Source: Oncomelania hupensis
Lineage: Eukaryota; Mollusca; Gastropoda; Littorinimorpha; Pomatiopsidae
Assembly: GCA_036898135.1 (NCBI GenBank)
Contig: CM072511.1
Coordinates: 25,144,968-25,208,967 of the forward strand
DNA: 64,000 bases
Direction of reading: 5' to 3'
Both the position numbers and the translations under genes were made by a program. Numbering within the stretch: position 1 is the stretch's first letter; every line of letters starts with the position of its first letter. Under the pieces are notes generated by a model. The model ran no database searches, was not told where the DNA came from, and saw nothing but the letters and a program-made list of their open reading frames with translations. Below are positions 1 to 10,100 of the stretch, in pieces.

Positions 1-2
1 TA

Positions 3-293
3 GCCAGAGCTCCGACTTTTACAGGTCAGCTCTGGGAAGGTTTGTGGAGACGAACGCATGACATTCACTCCCGTGGCACCAAAGGAGAACAACCAAGATT
101 CCACCTGGCCACGTCCGAACCCCGCAGCTACAAGAGCAACCCGACTCACCCGCTCAACCTGAGAGGCAAGACTTCTCGGACGGACCCAAACACTCTCACC
201 GCCAGAGAAGCTAAGTCACCCGCAAATGAACTGAGTCCTACCCTCGAGAAACCTAGAAGACCACTAGAACATTTAGTAAACTACGAACAGTGA
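3..293 (+). other. Open frame at window edge, possible end of a retrotransposon polyprotein
   Basis: The frame is open from the window edge to a stop at 291-293, about 96 codons. It is rich in Arg, Pro, Ser and Thr and ends RRPLEHLVNYEQ. A basic, proline-rich end of this kind is common at the C-terminus of Gypsy or BEL polyproteins, but no catalytic motif is present. The AT-rich 400 bases that follow could be a 3' LTR; no second LTR is in the window. It could also be a chance frame. Confidence 0.25.
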
Positions 294-1075
294 AAATCGT
301 AACCGCAGTTAGCACAGGATGAAGAAAACCTGCTAAAGAACTTTCCCAGCACTTTGAACTATATTAATTATTAATTTACCGGTTAATGCAGAAATGTTAA
401 AGTTTGTGTTGAATATATAAAAAGTAAAATTACATACATACGACTGGTGTAATTCTATTTGTATTGTTGTGCAGCTATTAGTTTTCTTCTCTCGAGACAT
501 AATAATCTAGTCTGTTGATTAGTAATTAACGGTTCTCAAGTTGAGCCAAATGATACTAAAAAACGCCCGAGAACAAATATAAATTTTATGTGACCAAAGT
601 GCCGTGATCTGTCTCTCACACAACTTTGGAATTCTGGTAAAAGAACGATCGATAGTGGTAGCACATCGCCCATCTATCATTAAGTCTTACCCCCTAGTAA
701 GATAAACGTATCTTCCCCAGAATATCATCACAGTTCTTACATTAGTTCTGCTTATATCAATGTTTTCTTTATGTGTGTTCATTTGCAACATTAGGTTATT
801 ATGTGGTCATTTGCAAGTTTAGGTTATTATTATGTTGTCTGACGGCTTTACATAATGTACAAGCTGGCCCTTCGAAGAAACCTCTTTCAAAAGCTTAAGA
901 CGTGGTTCTCTGCCCATTGCCTCAAACACATGTTGACGCCATGTTTTGTGGTGAGAGCCAGTAACTTTGTGTCAGGACAAGTAGGCCTACTCTCAGCGCA
1001 CATGCGTGCTAATGTGAAAGTAACACGAGGTCCAATGGAGGGGAGTGAAAACTGGATGGTTAGAATTTAGCAATT
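294..1075. other. No gene recognised
   Basis: AT-rich sequence with no convincing open frame or splice-bounded exon. A short frame at 855-1070 has no recognisable domain and is left uncalled. Confidence 0.4.
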
Positions 1076-1079
1076 TGTG

Positions 1080-1123
1080 TGAGTGTGTTGGTGTGTGTGT
1101 GGTGAGTGTGTGTGTGTGTGTGA
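1080..1123. repeat. (GT)n dinucleotide repeat
   Basis: Imperfect GT tract directly left of the foldback element. A second GT tract (about 1951-2020) lies directly right of it. Confidence 0.85.
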
Positions 1124-1225
1124 ACGTGTATTTATGTCAAAGTGGGAACTCGACTTTGTTTTTTTAATCATAAATGGGGTCTTTTGCTCGGACCCCACTT
1201 TTTTCCAGGGCCCCACTTTTTCAAA

Positions 1226-1465
1226 GTGCGCGCAAGTGCTCTTTAAGTGCATGCAAGTGCAGTTGTAGTGCATGGAAGTGCAGTTGTAGTGCATGTGCAC
1301 TTAAAGTACACTTCGCGAAGTGTAGTTGTAGTGCATGTGCACTTAAAGTACACTTGGCCAAGTGTAGTTGTAGTGCATGTGCACTACAACTACACCAGGT
1401 CAAGTGTAGTTGTAGTGCACATGCACTACAAGTACACTTGACCTGGTGTAGTTGTAGTGCATCTT
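1226..1465. repeat. Alternating direct and inverted 25-bp units
   Basis: Repeated units built around AGTGTAGTTGTAGTGCATG and its complement, several separated by short perfect palindromes (TTCGCGAA, TTGGCCAA, and the GTGCACATGCAC core). Confidence 0.85.
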
Positions 1466-1474
1466 CCAGACGGG

Positions 1475-1730
1475 TAGGATAAGGAACTTTCCTTGACGAT
1501 TAGGGTAAGCAGTGCCTCGACGATTAGGGTAAGGCAGTGCCTCGACGATTAGGGTAAGGCAGTGCCTCGAAAAGGGTTAGGGTCAGGGCTAGTTGCAAGG
1601 GTCAGGGCTAGTTGCAGCGCTGCAACTAGCCCTGACCCTAACCCTTTTCGAGGCACTGCCTTACCCTAATCGTCGAGGCACTGCCTTACCCTAATCGTCG
1701 AGGAAAGTTCCTTATCCTAGCTGTGTTTTT
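1475..1730. repeat. Large palindrome with TTAGGG-containing 25-bp units
   Basis: Centred at 1618/1619 (GTTGCAGC|GCTGCAAC). Each arm carries 25-bp units containing CGATTAGGGTAAGGCAGTGC or the complement. The left arm has one extra 25-bp unit and one extra 19-bp unit. Single TTAGGG words occur per unit but never in tandem, so this is not a telomeric array. Confidence 0.85.
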
Positions 1731-1734
1731 GAAC

Positions 1735-1927
1735 AAACTTGACCTACTTCGTCCCTTATAGGCGAGGAATTAGGTCAAACTTTTTGCGAAAAGGGTGCTT
1801 TTTTGAAGAAACTTGACCTACTTCGTCTCTTAGGAGCGAGGAATTAGGTCAAACTTCTGGCAAAAAGGTGTCTTTTTTGAAGAAATTTGACCTAATTCGC
1901 CGCCTAAGAGGCGCGAAGTAGGTCAAA
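1735..1927. repeat. Three tandem imperfect palindromes of about 70 bp
   Basis: Each unit pairs TTGACCTACTTCG or TTGACCTAATTCG with CGAGGAATTAGGTCAA or its variant across a short GC-rich loop. Confidence 0.8.
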
Positions 1928-2395
1928 GGACCCCATTTAAACATGAATACAAGTATGTGTGTGTGTGTGTGGGTGTGTGTGTTTGTGTGTGTTTGAGGGT
2001 GTATATGTGTGTGTGTTGACTAACAACTATATTATATACTACTCAAAATAATTCAAGGGCCACTCTCATATTTCATTTAGTTTAAATATTTTTTGCTGCT
2101 ATCAATAATATCGTTTATATTGCTTATTTCAAAACTTATCCTGTACAGTAACATTCAAGACAATCTTTATTTGACAAGTAATCACATGTGTGAGTTTTGA
2201 GCTTTCTGCACTGAGTTGAAAAACAAACCCAATTTTTTTTAAATGACCCTAATTTACTGTTGTCTTGCTAATAAAGCAAATTTTTCAACATTAAAAAGTG
2301 AGTTGCACGCGAAAGGCTTGCATTTCTGAGTTCAGTTCAACAATCGGCGCTTTTTTCTGGGTATAAATGGCAGCGCTTTTGCTGCTTTTCTAACC

Positions 2396-3619
2396 ATGCC
2401 CCCAAGGCGACGATTGACTGATGCGGATAGAGGCAGAGCTATTGCATGGCTTCAGGAAGGGTGGGGGTGAGAGAAGTTGGCAGGCGGCTAGGAGTGTCCC
2501 ACTCCGTTGTCCAAAGGCTGCGGGAGCGCTTTAACAACACTGGAAGCGTCCAAGAACCAAGAAGGTCCGGACGCCCCCGCGTTACCACTGCAAGACAAGA
2601 CCATTTCATCACCCTGTCAGCTCTGAGGATGAGGTCCGCTACAGCAAACACCACCAGATGACAGCTTCACGCAGCCAGCAATGTTAACGTCAGCGACCAG
2701 ACAATTCGTAACCGTCTACACGAGGCAAACCTGCGATCAAGACGACCAGCAGTACGGCCTTTGCTCACCCCAGCTCACCGTGCAGCGCGTTTGGCCTGGG
2801 CTCGGCGTCATTTAGTGTGGACTAGGCAACATTGGTCAAGGGTGCTCTTTACAGACGAGTCTCGGTTCTCATTGTCTTTCAACGACCGTCGAGTGAATGT
2901 TTGGAGGCGTCCACGGGAGCGTTTTGTTGATGCGACGGTGCGCGAGCATGACCGCTTTGGTGGTGGATCTGTCATGATGTGGTGTGGCTTCGCATTAAAC
3001 TTCAGAACACCCCTGCTCCAAATTCATGGCAACTTAAACGGTATTGGCTACAGGGATGACGTCCTACAACCTAGGGTTCTCCCAGCTCTGCGGGCCATTG
3101 GGGAAGGTGCCATACTACAGGACGATAATGCCAGACCCCACCGAGCGCGTATCGTCATTGACTTCCTGCAGCAACAGCACGTCATAAGGATGGATTGGCC
3201 GGCTCGATCACCCGATTTGAACCCCATAGAACATCTGTGGGATGTCTTGGGTCCACAGCAGCTCAATGCCTATGTGAGCAGCACTCTTAGGTTATCCCAC
3301 ATTTTGCTGGCTGCGGGCTATTTATAGCTTGCCTACACCCTCCCTTTCATTGAAAGGAAAGGAAGAAAGAGCACTGGCAAAGCTATTTATAGCTAGCCTG
3401 GCTGAACTAGCTTCAAAACCTAAAAGCTTTGGTTGAGTCGGTGTGGGTCGACAGATATGGGCAAACCTCCCTCCAGGAGGTAACCTTGAAGTTCTGGCCC
3501 AAGTTCTCCAGCAAGAGTGGTTGGCCATCCCAGGAAACATCCTCCATAACCTGATACAGTCCATGAGACAACGATGCCAAGACTGCATTGATGCAAACGG
3601 TGGCCACACCCGATATTGA
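2396..3619 (+). pseudogene. Tc1-type DD34E transposase, broken
   Basis: The enzyme would cut and paste its own element in the nucleus. An N-terminal helix-turn-helix part (paired-like, about 2396-2650) precedes the DDE catalytic domain: FTDESRFSL, LQDDNARPH, then SPDLNPIEHLWD with exactly 34 residues between the second Asp and the Glu. Three lesions are visible: a frameshift near 2458, an in-frame TGA at 2659 where the family has Arg, and a 196-bp insertion at 3254-3449. With the insertion removed the gene encodes about 342 residues, the usual Tc1 length, ending GGHTRY at the TGA at 3617. The chosen ATG is the first in frame with the helix-turn-helix part. Confidence 0.93.
3254..3449. mobile_element. 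Short insertion inside the Tc1 transposase
   Basis: The transposase frame reads through D-V-L-G-R-Q only if this segment is removed. TGGGTC occurs at both junctions (3248-3253 and 3444-3449) as a six-base direct repeat. The inserted sequence begins CAC and ends GTG and carries two near-identical words, GCTATTTATAGC. It looks like a small MITE, family unknown. Confidence 0.7.
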
Positions 3620-3919
3620 CACTATAGATTTTTGGTTTCTAAAGTTTTGATTTTGTAAATGAGGGGTATGTCCAGTTAAATTGAATTTACTCGAATTTTA
3701 AGCGACTGATGTCTAAAATCTTTTTTGTTATTGATGCAGAAATTTTATGATGAACTAATAAATTGAATTCGTGTTTCTGATTTAAAGAGAGACCCATATG
3801 TCCAAGTGGCCCTTGTATTATTTTGAGTAGTATATTTGCCCTTTTGTACAGTTCATCTGTTTCATGACTTTAATCTTCTTATCCTTTTATTGTATTTTGC
3901 TGTCAACTTGTTCACCATG

Positions 3920-4013
3920 TTTTATGTGTGCTTTTGTGTGTGGTGCTGCAGCGTTGACCAAATGCTTTCCTTGTGTATTATTCACTTGGCAATAAATTAT
4001 CTTGTATCTTGAA
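3920..4013 (+). repeat. Dispersed repeat 3' end
   Basis: Shares the sequence around GTGCTGCAGCGTTGACC and CAATAAATTATCTTGT with 39146-39240. It looks like the AATAAA-bearing tail of a retroposon family. Confidence 0.55.
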
Positions 4014-4448
4014 GAAGACGAAAAAGAAGAATTTTATATTAAGGACGTGGCAACCAGAGTGTTTTGTTTGAATGTCACCTCTCGGAAGACGGGTCGACAG
4101 TAAAGACAGAGATTTCAGGGTGATCCCTTGCGAAGTATTCAATAAAAATCAATTTGGAGTACTAAATACGGTGGGTGATGTCGTGGGGGCTTTTTATTTA
4201 GAAATGCACTGAAGTAAAAAGGACGACAAACAGCGAAAGACAACTCTGCAGTGTGCTGGCCATTACATTTAGTAGACTCAAGACACAACAAGCAAGAGTG
4301 CTGTGAGTTTCTTCCAACGTCGCGGGATTTCCAAAAAGCAAGGAATGATTGGAAGAAAAAAAACACGAAGATTTTTTTTAAAGACTACAATAATAAAATG
4401 AAATATGATTCATTGAGAACGGTGCTCCTATTACCTAAACTGCCCTCA

Positions 4449-5850
4449 AATCCTATCCTATCCTATCCTATCCCGTAACTCGGAGGTCGTAGGGGCGCCA
4501 CAGATGATCGTTTAACCAGCGTACTCGATCTTTCCCTGTCCTCAGCAACCCTGATTGTTTCGCTCAGTGTCAAACCAGTCCATTCTCGAATGTTGTCCTC
4601 CCACCTCTTTTTCGGTCTCCCTCTTCTTCTACCTCCTTGCACTGTGCTTTGCCAGATGGTCTTTGCAAGACCTGATGATCTGGTGACGTGGCCATACCAT
4701 CGGAGTTTCCGTTTTTTCACCACTGTGAGCAGGTCATCGTATTGTCCAATGGCTTGTGTGATGGTTTGTCGGACTTTGTCGTTAATGATGTGCTGAGTAT
4801 AGGAAATTCCCAGAAGTCTTCTGTGGCACCTCATCTCCATGCTTTTTTTATTCTTCGTTATGAGGGTCCATGTTTCGCAAGCATATTTGAAGATGGAGAT
4901 GACAAGGGAGCGCAGCAGTCTTACTTTGGAATGTAGACTGATGGTCCTGTCTTTCCAAATTGGCTTCAACCTCGCCAGGGCAGCAGTTGTTTGTGCGATC
5001 CTGGAGAGGACTTCCTGTCGGGACCCATTGTCTGATACAATGGCTCCTAAATATTTGAAGCTGTGCACTGTGTTGATGGATTGGCCTTGGACTTTGATGT
5101 CCGTGTTGATGCCATTGGTTTTTTTTTTGTCATCATTTTGGTCTTCTCTGCACTTATTTCCATTCCATAGGCTCTGGAGGTGGTGTCAAGCCTCTGTACC
5201 AGCTGTTCAAGTTCTTTTTCCTTTCCAGCCAATCCATCAATGTCATCCGCAAAACGAAGGCTGGAGATTGCTCTACCCCCTATGCTGACTGTGCCTTCGT
5301 GATCTGCAAGGGCATCTGACATGATACGCTCTAGGAAGATGTTGAAGAGTGTTGGAGAGAGTAGGCATGTATCCATGACGCACACCGATTGTTGTTCTGA
5401 ACCAGTTTCCGATGACGCTATTGTGGAGGACTGCACTGGTAGCCTTGTCATACAGGCTTTTGATGACTTCAATAATTTTAGGGATGATGTTATACACTCT
5501 CATGGTTGCCCACAGAGCTGCATGCCAGACTCGGTCAAACGCCTTTTTGAAGTCTACGAACACATGATATAGATGTTTTTGGTGCTGTAGGTTGAAAATC
5601 TGTTCAGTGGTACTTCGCACTGCCCTGAATCCTGCTTGTTCTTCAGCTATGACTTGTTCAGCTTGGGGTTTCAACCTGTTGAGTATTATTTTCAGGAGGA
5701 CCTTGCTGGGATGGCTGATGAGGCTAATGGTGCGGTAATTTTCACACTCCTGAAGGTTACCTTTTTTGGGAAGAGTGATGACAAGCGACTGGGTCCTTGG
5801 TGTAGACCTCTCCCCACTTTCCAGATACGCTATTACATAGAAGGCGGAAT
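4449..5850 (-). pseudogene. LINE reverse transcriptase fragment (5'-truncated, degenerate)
   Basis: On the minus strand the translation carries non-LTR reverse transcriptase blocks: [29 protein letters not shown] and LRFADDIDGLAG. A C-terminal part includes HSFKYLGAIVSDNG and RGRPKKRWEDNIREWTG. Reading frame changes near 5470, 5280 and 5060 break it. The 3' end is a TCCTA microsatellite (4452-4473), the same tail type as the copies ending near 38250 and 55320. The 5' end is lost inside the fingers of the RT domain. Clade is not certain; RTE- or Jockey-like is plausible. Confidence 0.9.
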
Positions 5851-5852
5851 AG

Positions 5853-6048
5853 AAATCAATTTATATTTTTGAAATTTAAATTGACTGCAACCAATATGAT
5901 TATTGAAGAGAGGGAGGAAACCGTAGTACCCGGAGAAAATCCTCGGTGTCCTGACAAGTCTCGTCCCTATGTCACGAAAGTTTGTCCCATGCGGGTGCGA
6001 ACCCGCGACCTTCGGGGTAGGAAACGGTGCTAACAGGCCACCCAAAAA
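5853..6048 (-). mobile_element. tRNA-derived SINE (family with GGTTTTCTCC core)
   Basis: On the minus strand a box B-like GCGGGTTCGCACCCGC is followed by the core seen in the copies at 14335, 25495 and 49170 and by a tail ending AAAAATATAAATTGATTTC. It abuts the truncated 5' end of the LINE fragment. Confidence 0.75.
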
Positions 6049-6140
6049 ATTCTGAATCGCCTAGATCTGTGAGAGATTATTGCTCTGTATTAAAACGGCC
6101 AGGTGTACTAAATTATGAATAAATGTTCCTGCGTGTCCAG

Positions 6141-6364
6141 CACCAGAGAAACCCACCAACCTGAAGCTGTCCAGCACCCTGCCCTACACCGTCAACAAGA
6201 CGGTTGACCAGGAGCTGTGCGACATACTTGCCAGCTGGGACCCTCCCCAATACAAGCGACATCGCAGCTTCATCTCCAACTACACCCTGATCTTCCAGAA
6301 ACTCCCTTACATGAGCAATTCGGATGTGATCATGCCGCATCGCGGAACCTTCTACATCCCAGCT
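6141..6364 (+). CDS. RTK exon a: first half of a fibronectin III-like domain
   Basis: Acceptor TGTCCAG at 6134-6140, donor GTGAGT at 6365. Enters in phase 1 and leaves in phase 0. Encodes PEKPTNLKL... LASWDPPQY, the Pro-rich start and Trp of an FN3 fold. Two N-glycosylation sequons are present (NKT, NYT). Confidence 0.85.
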
Positions 6365-7104
6365 GTGAGTAGGCTTTTGTACATGTAAGCCTTTCTAAAA
6401 ATTAGTTCTTTTTTGTGTGCATGTGGTTGTTGATGTAGTGAAGTTTGGTTTGAACTTGAATTACCCGGCGCGCTGTCAACTATAGCTGTTGTGTAGGCCA
6501 GCTTAGAAGTCTAGGAGGGCTAGGGGGATATATTTCCCTTAAAAAGAGAGAAAGAGGGAGATGAAAAAATCCAGCCAGCAATTTAAAGTGAACCGAGATA
6601 ATAGGACATGTTTAGTTTTCAAAGTGACTTTAAGCCAATAATTCCGCAGCCTATTGAATGAGTGTTTTATTGTTGTGAATGCATATATGTTTTATTGATG
6701 GATGCAAAAAATGGTATTTATTACACACTATCTGTCTATATAGAAAAGATCTTTTACAAGCGGAACAGTTTACGTGTCTAACGTAATATGAACAAACTAT
6801 GCTCTTGTGTTTTTGAAGTGGTATGAACAACGCGTGCTTCCCCCCATGGGGGTGCCGGGGGTTTCTGTATAAATAATATCCGCACTTTCTGAAAATGTAG
6901 TGCTTTAAATTCCCACTGTCGCTGTCTTTCGCATTTGTTCTTTCTCATTCCTATTCTGTTCTATCAATCTACTATGCAATCTTCTTCTTCGCTAGACCAG
7001 TCACGTACCTTTTTTCTTGAAAACTCTTCCGGGACAAAACTCTTCATTAATTTTGTGTTTGAGGTCTGTTGTATCAGCTTGGGAATATTGGACGCTTTCT
7101 GCCA

Positions 7105-7163
<59 letters not shown>

Positions 7164-10100
7164 GGATTTTTATATAGCGCTTTTCCCCAATGAACAATAT
7201 CAGTTCATAGCGCAAGGGAAATGGTCACTACGGCTTCTTATGATATTATTTTTTAGCAATGTAGGCATTTTATATGTATGTATTTTGTTTATATTTGTAA
7301 TGACGTTTGTATTCTATTTTGTTTTTGTAAACGGGGGTTCGATAAATTAGAGTATAGCCCCAGCGTCCCCTGCGTGGGATGCCTTTATTGTAGTGACCGG
7401 CTGGTGGAGTGCCTTCAGTGTTACCACTGGGGTTGTTTCAGCAGAGCTTTTATGCGGATCAGGGGTGAGTCCTCTTTCAGCCAAGTTGTGGTCTTGATTT
7501 TGTGGTCATGATTTGGTACTTTGCTGGACCATGTAAGCAATGAATAACTAACTAACAATGAATAACTAACTAACTAACCACTCGTGCTCATTAAAAGGTC
7601 AAGGTAAATATTTTACCTGTAACCTTTTAGTCGTTGCGGAGAGAAGCGTTTAGGGCCTCCCTTTTCTCTAGGCCAGCTTAATGAGGGCGGTGCTTATCTC
7701 CTCTCACTTGTTTTTTTTACCTTTCCCGGCTCTAAACAGATCAAGGTCCCCATTCGAAGCTAGGTGGACTAGGGGGGGAGTGGGGGGGGAATGGGGAGGG
7801 GAGTGCCGTTCGCCTGTTTTAAATCTACGCGTGGGCATTACATGGTGTGCCTGTGTTTTGTTAACGTCTGGGTTTGTTTAAATGTCAGAATCAAACCAAC
7901 TTCACAATCAAGCAATGCCACTGGGACGGCATTTACAAAGTCACCATCGTTGCCCAGTCCAAAGGTGGTCGTAGTGAGGAGGTGGACGCCAGCATCACAT
8001 TGGGTATGTAGCGCTCTGTTGTTGTTGTTGTTGTAAAGTCTTTTTGTTATTGTATAGTCTTGTTGTTGCTTTTGTGTTGTTGGTGTTGTTGTTGGCGGTG
8101 GTGGTGGTGATGGCGGAGGCGGAGGCAATGGTAATAGTATTAATAGTGGTAGTGGTGGTTTTCTTATTCTTCTTGTTCATCTTCTTGTTCTTCTTTTTCT
8201 TGTTCATCTTGTTCTTGTTCTTGTTGTTCTTGTTCTTCTTGTTCTTGTTCTTGTTCTTCTTGTTCTTGTTCTTCTTCTTCTTCTTCTTCTTCTTCTTCTT
8301 CTTCTTCTTCTTCTTCTTCTTCTTCTTCTTCTTTTTCTGTCTTCCTGCCTTCCTTTCTGTTTTTCTCCTCCTCCTTGCTTGCTTTCTTTCTTCTTTCCTC
8401 CTTTCCTTCCTTCTGTCTTTTGTTCCTTTTCTCCTTCTCCTGCTGTAAAACTGTCACAAATATTCGTCTAAGATAGATGCAGCTATTACAGGCTCCAGGA
8501 AATTCCTGCGCCCTTAATAGGGGGTGAGTTTGGGAGATGGATATAAATGGGGCTAAATGGAAGAAGGGGTCCCGTATATTCATATCCTCAATTCGAGTAT
8601 TGCACTCGTGCATTCCAGGAAATGGTTATGCTGTAATAGCATAATGTTTTGAGGAAAGTTGTTTATCCGCATCTATAGGAAGTATTCTGATGTTGGGGCA
8701 TAGGACTGGATGATGGTGATGTTGAAAGGGGCTGCTCTCACACAGATGGTAATGAGTCTATTGGAGACTGGGCGGCAACCCATGACAGTGGCTAGAATGT
8801 TTTCGTGGACCAACAATCCAACGCCTTGTTCGTGCCTGTCATCTCTACCCTGAAATAAAGCTTGTGGCCTTTGTCGGTCGTTGTTTCACCTAAAAAATTT
8901 CCAAAAGCATGATAGGCATCAAAAATAATGAATGTAAAGACCATTCTTACAAAGGCAATTCTATGAAATATTACTAATCCACAAATGATCCTGAAAAAAA
9001 AATTGCTTCATGTATTCCTTACGATTCAGATTCTGATATATACCGACATGCCAGTATATATGAAGGAATTGGTTTTGCACATTTGGGGTAAAATTAAATA
9101 ATATTTTTTAAAATTCCTGCACAAACTAAAAAAATATAAGAGAATGAAAAAAAAAACAAAGAACAGACTAGCACTGCTGGTGTGCATGCGAATCAGAAGG
9201 TGAAATTTGCCGAAAATTTTAAATCAGGTTGAACATATTATTCAGCCAAAATCCATTAATTGTTTTTATTTTAACATGATAATTTCATAAAATCATGCAT
9301 TTACAAAAAATCAATATCCAGATGAGGAAAACAAAAAATAAATGTTACAGTTGTTTTTTTTAATCGGTGGGCCATGTGGCTTTGGAAAACTAAATTTTGC
9401 AGGAGAAAGTCATTTAGAAACATCAGCTTATGTATTGTACAAAATGTGTACAAAACAATGAAAATTTTCGTTTAAAAAAAACAAAAACACCCACAACAAC
9501 ATACAAAGTGAAACTACACATTCTGCACAATGACATATATGTACAACGTTTTTTCCAACCTCTCAATTTTCAATTACGAATAAACTCTCCTACAATGTTC
9601 TTACCGTTCAACTCGGAAATCTGGCCTAATGTAAATAAATAATTTCAATTGCAAACAAGCATAGTTTTGAATGCAAGGTGAGTAGAAGAATGCCTACTGC
9701 AATTAAGACTGTAAACGTTCCTTTAAAATGAAGATTTAGATATGAGACGCAATTTCTTAGCCTTCTTCCATGCATATTCAAAAACAGTTTCTCAACATTT
9801 ACTCAAAAAAAACTTTTAACTTCTACTATAATTTATCAAGCACACTAAAACATTCATCTAGTTCAACTACTACACAAGTTTAGCTTAAACGTACATAATA
9901 TATAAAACACTAAAATATTTTTATTTACTCCAAAGAGAAGCTGTTAATTTATACTTAATTAAACAAACTAAATGTTTGATTTATTCAAAACAAAACATTT
10001 TACTTATAATTACAAAACAATTTTTTTCACATACTCAAAAAAAAAAATTTGTTTTATTTTTTCCAAAAGGTAACTTAAAACCGTAAACATTTTATTTACT

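Larger units (their letters stand above)
1171..1939. mobile_element. Multi-palindrome foldback/MITE-like element
   Basis: The unit is bounded by inverted ends AATGGGGTC (1173-1181) and GACCCCATT (1929-1937), each flanked by TA (1171-1172 and 1938-1939), as expected for TA-targeting elements such as Tc1/mariner relatives. The interior consists almost wholly of nested inverted repeats in three blocks: 1226-1465, 1475-1730 and 1735-1927. It encodes no protein. Classification as a foldback or MITE-type transposon is inference. The TA flank is only two bases and could be chance. Confidence 0.6.
2037..3832 (+). mobile_element. Tc1/mariner-family DNA transposon, degenerate
   Basis: Terminal inverted repeats begin CTACTCAAAATAAT at 2039 and end with the complement at 3830; the next 12 bases of each end also match (TTCAAGGGCCAC against its complement, one mismatch). 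TA occurs on both sides (2037-2038, 3831-3832). Length of about 1.8 kb and a single DD34E transposase gene fit the Tc1 superfamily. A TATA-like box (GTATAAATGG at 2361) lies 35 bp before the start codon. The transposase is broken, so the copy is inactive. Confidence 0.92.

Noticed and set aside
1475..1730. Interstitial telomere repeat
   Set aside because: TTAGGG occurs once per 25-bp unit, not in tandem, and the flanking unit sequence is unrelated to telomeres.
7278..7511. Zinc-finger-like peptide [21 protein letters not shown] in a retroposon copy
   Set aside because: The spacing hints at a PHD or RING finger, but the copies at 40620 and 41990 do not keep the frame, so it is probably chance.
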